DNA of 64,000 bases from Tribonema minus (Eukaryota > Sar > Xanthophyceae > Tribonematales > Tribonemataceae), in the NCBI GenBank assembly GCA_017506865.1, contig JAFCMP010000024.1:1240001-1304000 (forward strand). The letters run 5' to 3'. Position 1 is the stretch's first letter; each line of letters starts with the position of its first letter. The notes under the pieces were generated by a model, which saw only the letters and a list, made by a program, of their open reading frames with translations, was not told the origin of the DNA and searched no databases. Positions 1-13,239 of the stretch are shown piece after piece. The position numbers and the translations under genes were made by a program.

Positions 1-2
1 TG

Positions 3-3000
3 ACGACGTTTCCGTACACGCGCGATGAAGTGGAGGCAGTGCTCAAGGAGTACAGGGACCCCCTGGGCAGGGTCATGCGCACGCAGGCCGTCATGTTCAT
101 GCGCTGCGCGTGCGTCAACCCGCAGACAGGTGCGGCGCGCGCTCGTTTGCGACTTCGCAATCTGCTGAGTTCGCAATTTTGCTGGTCCACATCAGTTACT
201 GCACAGGGAGCAGATACGCCAACGCGGTTTGTAGTCTGAGCGGTCATCCTAAGAAGGGTGTGTACTGGTCAGAAGCGCAGCAGAAGCAGGACCATCTCCG
301 TCAAGAGAAGGCGACATCCTGCCGGTACTACAGTTATGCTCTGATCCGATGCGTTCAACCGTGCATCAGAGGTCTCCTGGACCGCTCATTCATGACGGAA
401 ATGACAGGGCAGGCGCCGAAGGGTGATGCTGAACCGCTGCTGTTACAGCAATTCGAAGGCCACAACATGAGCCCATGGCCCGTGAACACTCGAATCCATA
501 CGCACCACGCGCATGCTGCAGCGGGCGCGCGTCGCAAGCAGCCCCCCCAATCTGACGCTCAGCATAAGTGAGTTCCACCGGTCGTACATGCGTAATCTCC
601 GCGCTGTCGTCTGAAGACATGCATTGTGACACGGTCCATCGCGGGCCAGCGGAGAGTGTGCACTCTGCTGTAAGGGCAATCTGAAAGCTCCAAAATGTGT
701 TGTGGCCCTGATATGCGTGCCAACTACACGCATGCAGCAGGGCACACACATTGCAGCCTCCCCCCCCTAAGCCCCCATTCCAGCCAGGATGGTGCGCTCT
801 TCTGACGGCCGTGTGATTGAGTGCATTTGCGCGTGTGCGCAGGCCGCCGCAGAGTATGCGTGCCGCCGCGGCCGGGGTGGATGTGCGAGCGGCAGGCAAC
901 GCTCATCCGCCGCACCATAGTCCTCGAGAGGGAGCAGATGGAGCGCCAGCGCGCGCGCCAGGCAAGTGCCCCCCCCCTCAGCAAACCCTAGTGACGGTAG
1001 CCCTACGTGACAGAGAAGGACAGCGCGTTAAGCGACTGACGTGTTGGCATGAGAGCCTACTGTAGACTTTGGCGTATCTCCAAGAGTGTTTCCTCATGCT
1101 ACTGTGATGCACGGTAGCAATGTGTTTTCCTGCACGAAGGTGATGCAGTGACGACTGTATGGATCCGTGCAGTGATGAGAGTGGCTTTCATACAAAACTT
1201 TGACCTGTACTTAGACACAAGGTGGCTAATTTTACTGGTATCTTGAAAAATAAGGTACCTTCAAGTACTTTTTCGCCCTTCAGTATGCAACGGGGGCCAG
1301 GCTCGTTTAACTGACGTCCAGAGGGTCCATGGAGCGAGCCTCCCAATTCTATGCACGCCGTGTAACAATAATTCATACTAAACGGCACCACCGTCCAGTT
1401 GTACGTCTTTTACAAACGATCCATCGGCTCTGCACAGCAACGTTCGACCCTCCTTGTTGTTATCGCATGCAAAAGTTAGGTTGTGCACTTTTGCGTGAAT
1501 GTTGACCTCGAGTGGGGGGGTCACAGAGACTCACATGGAGACTCACGACTCCTGACTCTTGCATTGCTGTCTCCCGTTGACCTTCCAGGAGGAGCGGGAC
1601 ATTGAGTTCCGCGTGCAGCTGGCGCGCAAGGTGGTCAAGGAGTACTCGGAGAGCGAGGAGGGGCGGCTACACTACCAGGAGGTATGCCAGTGTGATACGT
1701 ACCTACGTACGTGCGCGCATACATGCACACCGTAATGTACATAGACAATGACTGTACAAATTTATGAAAACGGTGCAAAAGATCAAAGAACTCTAGGTGA
1801 CATCTATACTCCTACTTCAAAGTAGCATGTACATATGCCTCCAAGTGGACCATAGTTCGGACGTACAGTATGTATGTATTGTCTGTATCACATGCACACA
1901 TGCCACGCATGTCCATTTGCATGATTGAATGAAATCCACTCTTGAAGTAGCAGGCATGTACTTTTATTATATTCCACTTGTGCTTATAGTTCTTGAAGCT
2001 GTAACGCAACGTTGAAGTCGAAGCAGCCGACACGCCCACGCCGGACAGCACACCCGGTGCAGACATGACTTGAGCCCAAGGCGGATTCAACAGGTGTTTC
2101 ACACATCAGGATGTACAGAGCACCCAAGACAAGTGTCTTGATCTGTTTGAAAGGTGAGCAATACTCATCGCAGATGCCTCTCGACGTCCCATACATATCT
2201 ATAATTTGTACCGAGTGACTGCTGACGCAAGCCGCTGCGTGTGCCGCGACGATGACTCGGAGCGCTGCTGCAGATGGCGATCGCCAAGGCCGAGAAGCTC
2301 ACGCGCGAGAAGGCGGCCGGGCAGCACCAGAATGAGGCCGACATGCTGCTGGCCCACAGGCAAGTTTGCAGGCTTACCTTGAATATAACTTCAGCTATGA
2401 CTTCAAGTATGACTGTACGTATAACTTCAAGTATGACGGCGCAAGCACCTCTTGGTAAGGGCGCAGGAATGCGGTGCGTGAGGCATGCAATTTCGGGGTC
2501 TCTTTTCTGTAGGTATCCTTTCAATGAGAACATGCACGTGCAGTTGCCACTTGTGATACTGCAGGGGTGTCTTGTGCGGCCCAAGGGATTTCTCAACAGA
2601 CGCAGAATGTCCCATCAAGATCATGTGACAATGAAGTCTGCGGGCAACATCCCAAGTGTTCATTGTGTTGAGGGCTTATCGGAGCATTCAAAGGGTTAAT
2701 CCTTGCGTCGTTGACAAAAAATATGTCAACAACTGCAGTGCCCAACGACTGTGCACAGGTCTGTTTGATACTGCTTATGTATTGATTGCAGCAGGTGTTT
2801 TGATAAACCACATGCGTTGTAGTTTGACCATCAAGTATGAAAGCTCCTACTAGTTGCTGTCTGACATTAAGGACTGCTTGGAATCACGGTTGAACCACAG
2901 CTGACATTTTCAGGGCTTGTATTTGTGATGCATCTCTGTCCACGCCGCTTCCTGAGTGCTGCTTCCGCCATTTTTCCTCACCAACAGCAAGGAATGGTCA

Positions 3001-4070
3001 TCGTTGTGCCTACAACAGCTTCGTTGCTAGATTGTTACTATTATGAGCTAGGAATCGGCTGGGGGGTACATGCCCCAATTTCATCTCCTATGTCAAGAGG
3101 CAAGGCCATTGTACAGGCCCTTGGCTCCAAGCGCATAGCGACTGATAGCACCCCGTTGAAGCATGTAGCGATGCTGCATGCGATCTTGGGTGGTCGACAT
3201 AAACCAGCCCTGTTTGCCACAGACGCAACCTGCGTGTCTCAACGCCGCCGCGTCGAGTCGTTGCTGCGCTTCACAGGATGAACCAAGTCGATGCCAAGTT
3301 TGACAAAGAGGTCGCCAAGGCGGTCAAGGCGAAGGAAGTGAGGTTGAGAGACATGAAGGCCAAGCTGAATGCCATGGAGGTGAGCGCCGGTTCCGTGCGG
3401 GGCGCGCCTGCACATAGAGACTTGTGGCTCGTATTTCTCGTGTCTGAGCACCTGAGTGCTTGGCTGCACCCTTCTGCCCCTGCTACCAAGTGCTTTTAGA
3501 GAACTCCAGATCAGCCATGTGGAGAGGGTGAGGGATGGGGTTAGAACGAGGTTTAGCCCTAACCCCACCCCTAACCCTACACCTGACGTTGCCACATGCA
3601 CACACCGCATCCATTGCCTACTGCGGTGATCATACATCAGGTTCTCAGCATTACCGCCTCAAAAACCGAATAGTAAGTCCAGCCATGTGCTCTCACCCAA
3701 GAATAAGAGCATATTTTGGGTAGAACATATGGCGTACTGCAGACTGCTCCAAAGGCTATGACTGAGGCCACGGGCCAATGTTGTCTGTGTCTTGTACCCA
3801 AATGCAAACTGTGATCAGTGACTGAGTGTGGCCAAAACGCCAAAGCGGGGGCCAATGCCATCTGTGCCTTGCATCAAAAATGCAACTTGGCTGACGACTG
3901 CTGATACGTACCTACCTACCCTGCAGGCGGAGTGCGAGAAGCTCCGGGGCTGGGCGCTGGAGCAGAAGGAGGCGCAGATGGCCACCATGACCAAGCTCAT
4001 GCAGCACGTGCCAGAAGATGACGCACTGGCAGAAATTGAGGTAAGCTCGGTAGAAATTGAAGTAAGCCTG

Positions 4071-4103
<33 letters not shown>

Positions 4104-6166
4104 CGTGGGGGGGCGATCCCCTGCCCCTCTGAGAGTATGTGCAGCCATCATCATCCTCTTACAGAACTGCAGACATTCTAGCAGCAGCGACAAGTTGTGA
4201 AGTTAGCATGGGCATCACGACACGAGCAGGCTGCAAAAAGGTCTTATTGGGCCATCTAGCGGTCTGGGTTCCTCAAGTTCAGTTTGAAAAGGGGCGCCAT
4301 AGTTGACTTCAGTAGAAGGTGTTGCCTGGTATGTTGCAACTGTGAATTGCGTACGCAATGTACTACACATACATACACAAGGGTGGCCACCCCGCGCATA
4401 TGCACGGGTAATGGGAGCCTGGCAGTCTGCATAGTGTCGTTTCATAAACCATTGCATTCAGACGCTTTGAAAACCTTTAAAAACAACAACAGATCCAGAT
4501 CGTGTAGGTATGCAGACATGCTTGTTGATCATACCTTCAGTCGAGAACAAACATTGAGGCGTCATCGCATTTGCACCCATGTTGGCATCCGCAAGCGCTG
4601 TTTGTGCGCAGTGATTGTATATTATTGGGCGATCAGTTCTTTACGAGGGCTCACAGGCGTGTGCATATCATGGTCCGCCGCGCGGCTGCGTGTCATGCAA
4701 GGAAATTCCCCTGCTCAAACACGAGAAAGTGGCGTGTCGCCACGGTTCGGCCTAACACTGTCGTTGACTGTCGCTGACAGCTGCCGTACTGTACGTCTCT
4801 TGCCGATGGCTAGCCCCTGTGCAAAGGGTAGCCAACTTGAGGATGAAGTTCAAGATGCAGTCAGAAGGCAACCCCCTCGCTTTCTAAGCACTCAACCGTC
4901 GGCGGCTTTTGGTGATGACAGTGCCCGGCCTCCTGCATCCTGCGCACAGTCCCCAAAAGTTGCTGGTCGGAGGGCTTTCCGCGCTTGCCGACGGCCACCG
5001 CCTGTTCGACCCAATTGACGAATGCCTTCCGAGACTTACACGTTTGTGAGTCATCCACCGCAAGGCGGTGTGTGTAATGCCACTTCTGTGAGTCATCCAC
5101 CGTAGGGTGGTGGTGTGTAACGATGGCGCGACGCCTCTGCGCTGTAAGCACTCCACCGTCAGCGGCCTTTTGTGACGGCGGCGCCCGGCCTTGTGCATCC
5201 CGCGCACGATTCCCGAGAGGCGACTTGTCGGAGGGCTCTACGCGGCTGCGCTTGCCAATGGCCACCCTGTTCAACTTGCGTTCGATCGACGGCTGCATAT
5301 CGAGACTGAAACTTTCTCGAGTCACGTACCGCAAGGCGGTGTGCGTAATGCCACTTTTGTGGAAGATCTACCGTAAGGTGGTGTGTAACGATGGCGCGAT
5401 GCCTCTGCGCTGTCTGTTTCTCGGCAGGCGCGGCGCAAGGCGGCCCACGAAGACGCCAAGGGCCGGGCCGACACGGCCACCCTCAAGGCCACCAGGAAGC
5501 TGCTGGCCAAGAAGGTGAGCCCCCGCAACCAACGCATGCACCAGTTGATCAGCCTGTGATGCAGAGCTCACAGGCGCGTATAACGGGCTTGCCCCTGTGA
5601 AGAACCAGACTTGTAACTTGAGAGCACTGCAACTCAACGCGCATTGGCCTCTGCACTCAGGCCGCAGAACACCAATGATGCCCGCTTGCGCTCACATGAC
5701 TGTCGCCGCCGCCGCCGCCTCTGCCGCTGCCGCCGCTACCACTGCCGCTGCCGCTGCTGCCGCTGCCGCCGCTGCCGCTGCCGCTGCCGCCGCTGCCGCC
5801 GCTGCCGCTGCCGCTGCCGCCGCCGCCGCCACCGCCGCCACCCCTGCCCCCGGCGGGTCCGGCGTCGGCATCGGCACATAGGTCGCATAACCGACGCCTG
5901 CTTGCGCTCACATGTCGCCGCTGCCGCTGCCGCTGCCGCTTCCGCTGCCGCTTCCGCTGCCGCTTCCGCTGCCGCTGCCGCTGCCGATGCTGCCACCGCC
6001 GCCGCCGCCGCCGCCCCCGCCGCAGCCCCCGCAGGTCCAGCATCGGCACCGGCACTTAGGCCGCAGAACACTAACGACTGCTTGCGCTCACACGATCGCT
6101 GCCGCCGCTGCCGCTGCCGCTGCCACTGCCGCCGCCGCCGCCACCGTTGCCGCTGCCGCTGCCGCT

Positions 6167-6198
<32 letters not shown>

Positions 6199-9100
6199 TG
6201 CCGCTGCCGCTGCTGCTGCCGCTGCCCCTGCTCATGCCTGCAATTCACCGTCGCCGCCGCCGCCGTCACCGCCGCTGCCGCTGCCCCCGCAGGTCCAGCG
6301 CAACGACGCTGCGTTCCTCGAGCTCGTCGCGGAGCTGATCGCAGACGGCGTGGCGGCGGATATGGAGCGCGAGGGCGCGGCCGCGCGCCGCAGCGGCGCC
6401 GAGGAGCACGCCGTGCTGCGGCGCGTCATGGGGCTGTGGCTCGGCATGGGCATGCGCGAGGCGTTCGCGGACTGGAAGGTAAGGGGCGGAGGGGGGGGGG
6501 GGGGGGGGGGGTCTGGCTGACTCCTTTTTGATTTGCGTGTGGGCTTCCCACATGTGTGTCGAGGGCGAGCCGGTGCGATGTGCGTGCTCGCGCTCGGAAG
6601 GGGGGAGGTGACGCTCGAAAGGTGAAGGCGATGCGCGCCTGTAAGGTGACATTGACGCGCCGCGTGTAGAGCAGCACGGGTAGAGTGCCTCACAGCATGA
6701 ACGTACAGCGGCGCGCGCGGGGGCGGGCGCGATATTTGGAGATGTGTAGCGCACGGTGCGCGCATGCGAGAGGCGTGTGCGGCATGGGCCGTCGGGGCCA
6801 CACCCACCCGCCTGTGGGGGAGTAGCACTTGAAGTTGATAACTTCTGATTGTGCTGAAGAAATCCTGAATGTGTAACAGCACTCGACAGTGTGAGTTCCG
6901 GCGCTCTGATGAAGTGCACCAGCCCCCCGCAGCATTTGATCAACCTGCCCATTTGCCTGGGCCATAACAATGGGGCAGAAGCCAGGGGGGCATGCAGAGC
7001 GCAGTAGGGACGCAGCGGTGAGGGGGTACACGCTGTTGAGCACTGCTACCGCCGCAGGCAAAACTATCGATCGACGCCGCGCTCGAGGCCAGCGCACGGT
7101 TCCATTCGGGGCACACCTTCTTGGCACATATTCGTTCAGGGAGCTGCGCGCGAAGCCCTCTGGCCAGCCGACTCGCAAGCCCAGCGCGCGTAAGCGCCGG
7201 CATGGAAAGCACGTTGCAGTAGTTGCCTCTCAACGATGGATTGACGCCTGTGCAGCAGCGCACTCTTGCGCAGTGGGTGGGGGGGGGCGTTTACGGCAGC
7301 GTCGCAGGACCCAGTGGGGCTGCAAGTACTTGCGCATTCAGCCTCTCAATGAATGTTTTTTGGGTCATTTCAACATGGGAGGCGGTCGACTGTCACGCTG
7401 TGCAGCACTTTCAGCAGAGCCGCGAGCTTTGTTGGACCGAGCAACGCATCAAGCCTTTGGAGGTGCGTTACAATCGTGCGCCTCACGCGTGCGCGCACAT
7501 GCGCGTGTGTGTGCGTGCTGCCGCAGGCGTGGACGAAGCGGCGCATCAAGCTGCGGCGCCGCGACCGCCACCAGGCCGTGCGGCAGGCGTGGCAGCGGTA
7601 CGAGACCAACAGCGTCGCCATGGAGATGGCGCGGTGGAACGTCGGCAAGGTATGTACGTATCCGCCGGTGCGACTCTCTCATGTGCATGCCAAAGTAACG
7701 GAAGTGACCTTCGCTCGCGGCAGCGCAGCGAACAGCATCATCTGAGCGCTGTCACCAGCAGCGGTTGAGCGCTGCCCATGTGGGGGGGTGAGCAGAGGCA
7801 GAAGTGTGATTCCCGTCCAGGTGCTGCTCGAAGAAGCGCGCAACACCCCGGCCGCGCACACATGCGAGCCCAGGCGGCCGATGATGCGATGCCATCACAT
7901 GAGAGCACGCCGCGCGCAGCACTCGGAAAGCTCGCAAACTGGGCGGCGCGTAGGTGCCGACGGTGCCGCCACTGCAAACAGCAGCGCCGTTGCCGTCCCC
8001 AGCGGCGGCAGTCGCCTCACTCCCTGCCGCACCTCCGGCTGCGCACGCGCGCGCGCTCGCAGTGGTCGGAGCAGTGGGACGCGTACAACGACGTGCCGTT
8101 CTGGGTGCACGCCACGACCGGCGCGATCCGCTGGGACCCACCGACCGTGCCGGAGTACCTGCCACCCGGCTACCAAGAGCCCGCGCCGCCGAGCGACAGA
8201 GTCGAGGACCTCAGCGAGTCGGAGTCTGAGTGGTCGGACGGCGGCAGCAGCAGCGCTTCCGGCTCGCACGCGTCGTCGCGGGGCAGCGGCGGCAGCAGCA
8301 GCGGCAGCGACTCGGAGGGCAGCAGCGGCAGCAGCAGCGGCGGCAGCCGCAGCAGCAGCGGGCGTAGAGGGTCAAGGGCGCATGACAGTGCGCGCCGTGC
8401 AGCATCCGCTGCCGAGCAACAGCTGCTGGCGCTAGAGAACGGCGCGGCGCCTGCACTGCCGCTGCTGGCGATAGAAGCGGGCACCGGCGCTCAGCACCAA
8501 GAGGCCCTCATGGTGACAGGCGCGGCAGAGTGGCAGAGCGCCGCGCTGGTGAGCTCACCGGGTGGCGCGCTCGATGCCTACGCAGCAGGTGGCGGCGGCA
8601 GCGGCGGCGACGTCTATGATGCAGCGAGCGGCGGCGAGATGGTGCCGTACAGCGACGAGGTGAGCTCTCTACGCAGCGTACAGGGCTGCTGCCTGTGCTC
8701 TCGCTGTGTGTCTGCGGGCATTCACTGCTCTTGAACTGCCGCGAGAGTAGGTATGTCATTCAGGTTCATGTGGTACATCGCGCTCCGCAGTCTTGCAGCG
8801 TTGCAGCTTTTTCATGCGTCTACTGTCACCGATGACATGTGTTTTGCCCCCGTGGGGTGGCGCAATGACATGTGTTTTGCCCCCGTGGGGTGGCGCAGAG
8901 CTCCGCTGGCAACCCGTCGCCTTAGCCAATGTGTACTATGCAGATGGCGCCTACAGCAGGTCTTTGCTGGCGTCAGCGGCTTACAGCGCGATGCCTGGCG
9001 TACTCGACGAATTGCAAAAGCCTGTACGCAGTCGAAACACTGGTAGTGACATCAGGTATATATGCGTGTTGTCCGCTTGCCTGAAGCAGCCTGACCCGCT

Positions 9101-10653
9101 GGCGGCGACGGCGGCGCGAGTCGCAAAGGCGCGGGTTGTGGAGGCGGAGCGCGCGGCGCGGCGCATGAAGGCCACGCGGCGGCGGCACGTCGAGCAGGAG
9201 GGCAAGATGCGCCAGGTGAGCCGCGCTGCTATAGTTATAGTATACTTTTGGCTTAGGGCAATATGGAGACGTTCTGCAAAAGCGGCGATACGATGCAGCA
9301 GCTGGCCAAGCTGCACCCAGGGGCACTATTCGGCGCGATGGCGCTAATCTCCCTTGCGGGGCGCACCGCCGTGGTCGCAGCCACCGATGACTGCGGTGTG
9401 CTGAAAGTAGGGTCATTGTATACTCGTCTGTCGATATACACTTGAAATATATATATGCATCGCGATGGCAGCACTAGGACGCTTACAATTGTCTGACTTG
9501 CTGTGGTCCCACGTGGCGGAGCGGGCAGCGCTAGCGCGGCCAGCGCAGGACGCCGCGGGAGGCAGCATGTCAAGCGATGCAGCTGCCAGTGGTTCGCAGC
9601 TGGTGTCGCAGCGATGTGCGCTCGCTCAGGCGGTGCTGTCACATGGTCGCTGGCGTGCCGCCGATACACGGGGCGACGTGACGTGCGCCATGCGTGCAGC
9701 GCAGTGTGTGCGCCTTGGTGCACGTGCAGCGTGCACCATGACGCGGGTTCAGCGGCTGCAAATGGCTTGCAGTGGTGGCAGACTGAGTGGTGCACAGCCA
9801 GTGCCTAGCTTGGAGGCGCGCCAACTTTGAAAGCCAAGCACCCTCAGGCTACCCCGCCTAGGGGCCGGTGCTTGAAGCCACGAGGTCTCACAACGCTGGC
9901 AATTGCGGACTCGGAGATGCAGCTTGTGCTGTTGTCCAGACCAGAGCCGTGCACCTGTTCCGCTGCCGGTACGGCGCTGCCGAGCAGGCGCTGAAACGGC
10001 TAAACGCATGCGCAAGTTGCCAACCCTACGCACAGTACTCAGGATCCTCTCTCAATCATCCCCTCATATACCACTGACACTGGCAGCAACTGTGGCATGT
10101 CCCTGTGACTGCATTCCAGGACACCCCCCTTACTCATCCTCTTGTGTATTCACAGCAATTGTGATGTGCATATAGTATGTGACCGCAAGAGAGCCTCCAA
10201 GGGCGGAGGCGCGCGCAGAGGTCGCGCGCACGCAACCTTAAGCGCAGTGCCCAGGAACCCCTTTTGATGATCCGCCTCAGCTAGGGTTCACAGCAACCAT
10301 GGCACCTCTCTGTGACCCAGTCCGGACCCCCCCCACCCCCCAATCATCCCCTAGTGTATTTACAGCAATTGTGATGTGTGTCTGTGTGACCGCAGGAGAG
10401 GGCGGAGGCGCGCGCGGAGGCCGCGCGCACGGGCAGCATGCAGGCGCCGCTCAAGATAGAGGAGGCCATGGCAGTTGTGGGCTACGACCGCGACGTGGAC
10501 TACTCCCATGAGCAGATGACCGCCATGGCAGCCACCGCCATGGAGCTCATGCTCAAGCAGAAGGGCGACACCAAGGCGCTGGACAAGTACGGGACGTACT
10601 CCAAGACGCTGCTGGGGACTAAAGTGTACGACGTTAAAGGTCTAGGGGTCTAA
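3..10653 (+). CDS. WW-domain, charged-helix protein, 3' part (5' end outside window)
   Basis: Function unknown. Twelve exons with matching phases: 3-129, 843-961, 1589-1681, 2274-2359, 3277-3379, 3927-4040, 5428-5514, 6293-6478, 7527-7649, 8063-8659, 9090-9215, 10396-10653, giving 672 residues and a stop. Exons 2-9 encode Arg/Lys/Glu/Ala-rich helices; exons 8-9 have spaced Trp (ADWKAWTKRR, AWQRYE), like long alpha-solenoids or coiled coils. Exon 10 opens with a WW domain (WSEQWDAYND then FWVHATTGAIRWDPP), a fold that binds proline-rich ligands, and continues into an acidic, then Ser/Gly-rich linker. Exon 11 is again basic helix. Introns at 962 and 2360 start with GCAAGT. The first codon is outside the window. 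The last exon could instead splice near 10625 to a candidate exon at 11372. A structural or scaffold role is inference only. Confidence 0.75.
4031..4067 (+). repeat. Tandem copy of an exon end with its donor site
   Basis: The true exon ends at 4040 as AGAAATTGAG followed by GTAAGC. Twenty-one bases on, AGAAATTGAA followed by GTAAGC recurs at 4052-4067. The intron then runs into about 30 consecutive G. The copy duplicates both exon edge and donor, so it could act as a competing donor. Confidence 0.8.
4885..5410. repeat. Intronic tandem repeat, about 262-bp unit, two copies
   Basis: Two diverged copies lie just upstream of the exon at 5428. Landmarks recur about 261-268 bases apart: AAGCACTC(A/C)ACCGTC at about 4886 and 5147, and GATGGCGCGA(C/T)GCCTCTGCG at about 5122 and 5390. 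No reading frame is conserved between copies. Confidence 0.75.
5656..6292. repeat. Three-unit intronic repeat with GCC/GCT arrays and acceptor copies
   Basis: Each of three units holds GCTTGCGCTCACA followed by a long (GCCGCT)n-like array; units start near 5686, 5903 and 6083. Unit ends resemble the true acceptor of the next exon. The true border at 6293 reads CCCCCGCAG then GTCCAGC; 6026-6040 carries the same 15 bases, and about 5847-5862 a degraded version. Long alanine ORFs in this stretch are by-products of the triplet array, not genes. Confidence 0.75.
8832..8897. repeat. Perfect 33-bp tandem duplication in an intron
   Basis: The 33 bases beginning ATGACATGTGTTTTGCCCCC at 8832-8864 are repeated exactly at 8865-8897. 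The lack of differences suggests a very recent duplication. It lies in the intron between exons ending 8659 and starting 9090. Confidence 0.9.
10130..10240. repeat. Decayed upstream copy of an acceptor and exon start
   Basis: This stretch resembles about 10350-10435, which spans the acceptor (border 10396) and the start of the last exon of the WW gene. Shared words include CAGCAATTGTGATGTG, GTGACCGCA and GGGCGGAGGCGCGCGC. The copy has a short insertion just after the position equivalent to the splice site and soon loses the reading frame. Confidence 0.8.
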
Positions 10654-11907
10654 TGCAGCGCCTCAGAATCTTGTGGGCGTTGCGCGTCGCGTTTGTGTGC
10701 TCTGATCCTCTGTTCTCGACGTCTGTCGTATATTGTGTGTGCATGCGGCCAAGGGCCTGTACAGCCGACCATAATCTATGCCAATCGCACAGCTGGGCAT
10801 GTGGGCGTACCCTGCTGCGTTTCATGGCACTGCGTTCATTCCATGCCTTGCAATGGTGACCGTATACAGTTGCAGAACCAGGCTTCGTCAGGAAGCAAAC
10901 GCGTTGTTGCACATGTTTTGTCAGGAAGCCAATGCGTTGTTGCGCATGACTTGACCACAATAGCATGCCTTACATCACATCTGCTCCATGCTTGTCCCAG
11001 CAGGGACCGTCAGGCATCAGAAACAATGCAACGTCATGATGTGTGCTGTCACCTACTAGTGGTCTAGTGGTGCCGTTGCCAAGTCCAGGCGTTGGCAGCC
11101 ATGGCATGCAGACAAAGTATGATGAAAACATGGTTGTAAGACCATCAATGATTGCACAATTTCCCATGCACATAAAACACATTTGCTCTCACTTGATGCG
11201 GCTTCCGCGTTTTCAGCTCGAAATGAAGTTTGATCTGGTGCTGTTGGCGTGCCTACAAAACGATCCACGCGCCTGTTGAGTGTTGGCAGTGTGGCGCGCT
11301 CGACCCAGCTGAGCTTGTCGCTGAACCTGTCACTGACTGATTGACCAATATATACATTCTTACAACTGCAGATGCTGAGCTACAACAAGTTGAACGAGGA
11401 TCCTGGGTGCAAGCTCAGACCAGACGCCGCCAAACCGACCCGCTGCCGCACCCTGACAGCAGCGACCAACCTGGCAGGCAGAAAAGACAGACGAGCGCCG
11501 ATGCGTTTACCGTGTTAATCGAGCGAGAGCGACTCTGGCCGCGCGGGGGTGACTTTCAGGCCAACCGCCACTGACAGGGTGCGGCAGGGAGACCTCCAGG
11601 TGCCTGACTGCTGCGCTGCTCGCATGCGAAGATATGGGCAATGCGGCCACATCGGAGCTCGCGGCTCCACTGCACGAGCTGGATTTCAGAGTAATGCATG
11701 GAGAGATCAGACACCAGCACGAGGATACATGTCACATGGTGCGCTCTCTCATTCTGTAGTAATTCATCAAACTGCGAGCAACGCTGAAGAACCCTCGAGT
11801 ATAGTAATTGCCCTCTGAATTGTATGTAGAAAGCAACAAGTCTGTCCATGAGAGGCATCTGGCCCCGATGATTATTCGCATGTTTGCACCTCGCTTACGT
11901 TGACGCG
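10654..11907. other. Intergenic or 3' region with one candidate exon
   Basis: Between the WW gene stop and the next gene start. A candidate exon sits at 11372-11518 behind an acceptor-like CTGCAG, encoding 48 residues from MLSYNKLNEDPGCK to a stop. It joins in phase if the preceding exon ends at a GT near 10625, so it may be the true C-terminus of the WW gene. Otherwise I see nothing coding here. Confidence 0.4.
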
Positions 11908-13201
11908 ATGTCATCGCAAAGTGGCTTTCCTGAACAGTGTCCGTCGTTCTTCATAGGCGTGCTAAGCCAGGTGCATGCAATGCGACTTGTCAATCGACGA
12001 TCGTAGACAACTCGTCTGCAGGCACCATTGGAAGCTGTACTTCTGAACTACTTGAAACACTAAGCTTCCTGTCGTGCGAATCAGCGGAGTTGACACTTCA
12101 CGGCTGGCGCACCTCAGGCTGGAGCTGGCACAGCCGACGGCAGTGGAGCACCATACCGTGTTCGTTCGCTGCATCTGCATGAGATTTAGTAACTGCAGCT
12201 GCACCAGAGCATACATTTCATGCCATAATTCACACCATCCGGCTGCTGCTGCTCCTAACCGCAGCATGGCGCGCACAGCGCAGCGCACCGCCACCATCAC
12301 CACCACTACCACCACAACTACTTCCTGGTGGGCGTCGCGGATGCCATCGGCGGCGTCGCACGCAACACACGCACGCGCCTGTCCGAGCGCACCCGCCTCC
12401 TCATTCACTGGGCTCTCTACGCGCTGCACCTGGCAGTCTTTGCATCGCTCGTCGCGGCGGTGGCAGTGCTCAACGCACGGCATGGGGACGGCGTCGCGCT
12501 GTCGCTGCCGCTGGCCCTCGCCTGCGCGCTGTCGCTAGTGCCCGCCGCTGCCGCGCTCGGCCGCGGCGCTGCTCTTCCCCCCGGCCCGCTCGTCGGTGCG
12601 CCTGCCGCCGCGGGGTCTCCCTGCGCTGCATCCTCGCCTCTGCACTCTGGTGATGGCAAGTGTGCAGCAGGGTGTGCTACGCCTGCAGAGCCGCATCTGA
12701 GTGAAAGCAGCGCAGCGGCAGATGGCGGCCTTCAAGCTGGGATCCTTCAAGCTGGGATCGTGAACGTCCGGCCAGAGACGCCGTCGCGCGCGGTTGCTGA
12801 GCAGCCGCCTCAGCGAGCATCTCCGCTCTCGCGCCCGTATGCTCACAAGGAGAGCGACGTGACTCCGCCGCTGTGCAGCGCGCAATGGCCAGCGAACGCT
12901 CAGCCCTCGACGCATGGCACCAGCACCGAAGGCGCACTGCTGGGCCCTGCCCATCATGACGGTGAATCCGCAGTTCGCCGCTGCCGCGGAGACGGGTACA
13001 TGGCATTGGCGCCCGTCGCGTCTCCGTCCGCCTACCAGGTTGCGCTGCTCTGGTGCAGCGGACTCGGTCTGGGCGTTTTTGGCGTCTGGGGATCAGCGAG
13101 CGCCCTGGTCGCGGTGAGCGTTGTTTGCGGCTATGTGCGGGGTCGCGCGTGGTGTGCATGGCGCGTGCACACACTGTTCCCGTGCAGCGTCTTGCACGCA
13201 T

Positions 13202-13239
<38 letters not shown>

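Noticed and set aside
390-899. Antisense ORF of 169 codons
   Set aside because: It lies opposite an intron and exon of the WW gene, has no protein-like pattern and arises from high GC content.
2274-2699. ORF from the ATG at 2274 as a separate small gene
   Set aside because: Only 2274-2359 is protein-like and it joins both neighbours in phase; the remainder is intron after a GC donor.
5597-6531. Long alanine-, proline- or arginine-rich ORFs on both strands
   Set aside because: They are read-through of a GCC/GCT triplet array within an intron; all frames stay open and the true exon (6293-6478) uses only its right end.
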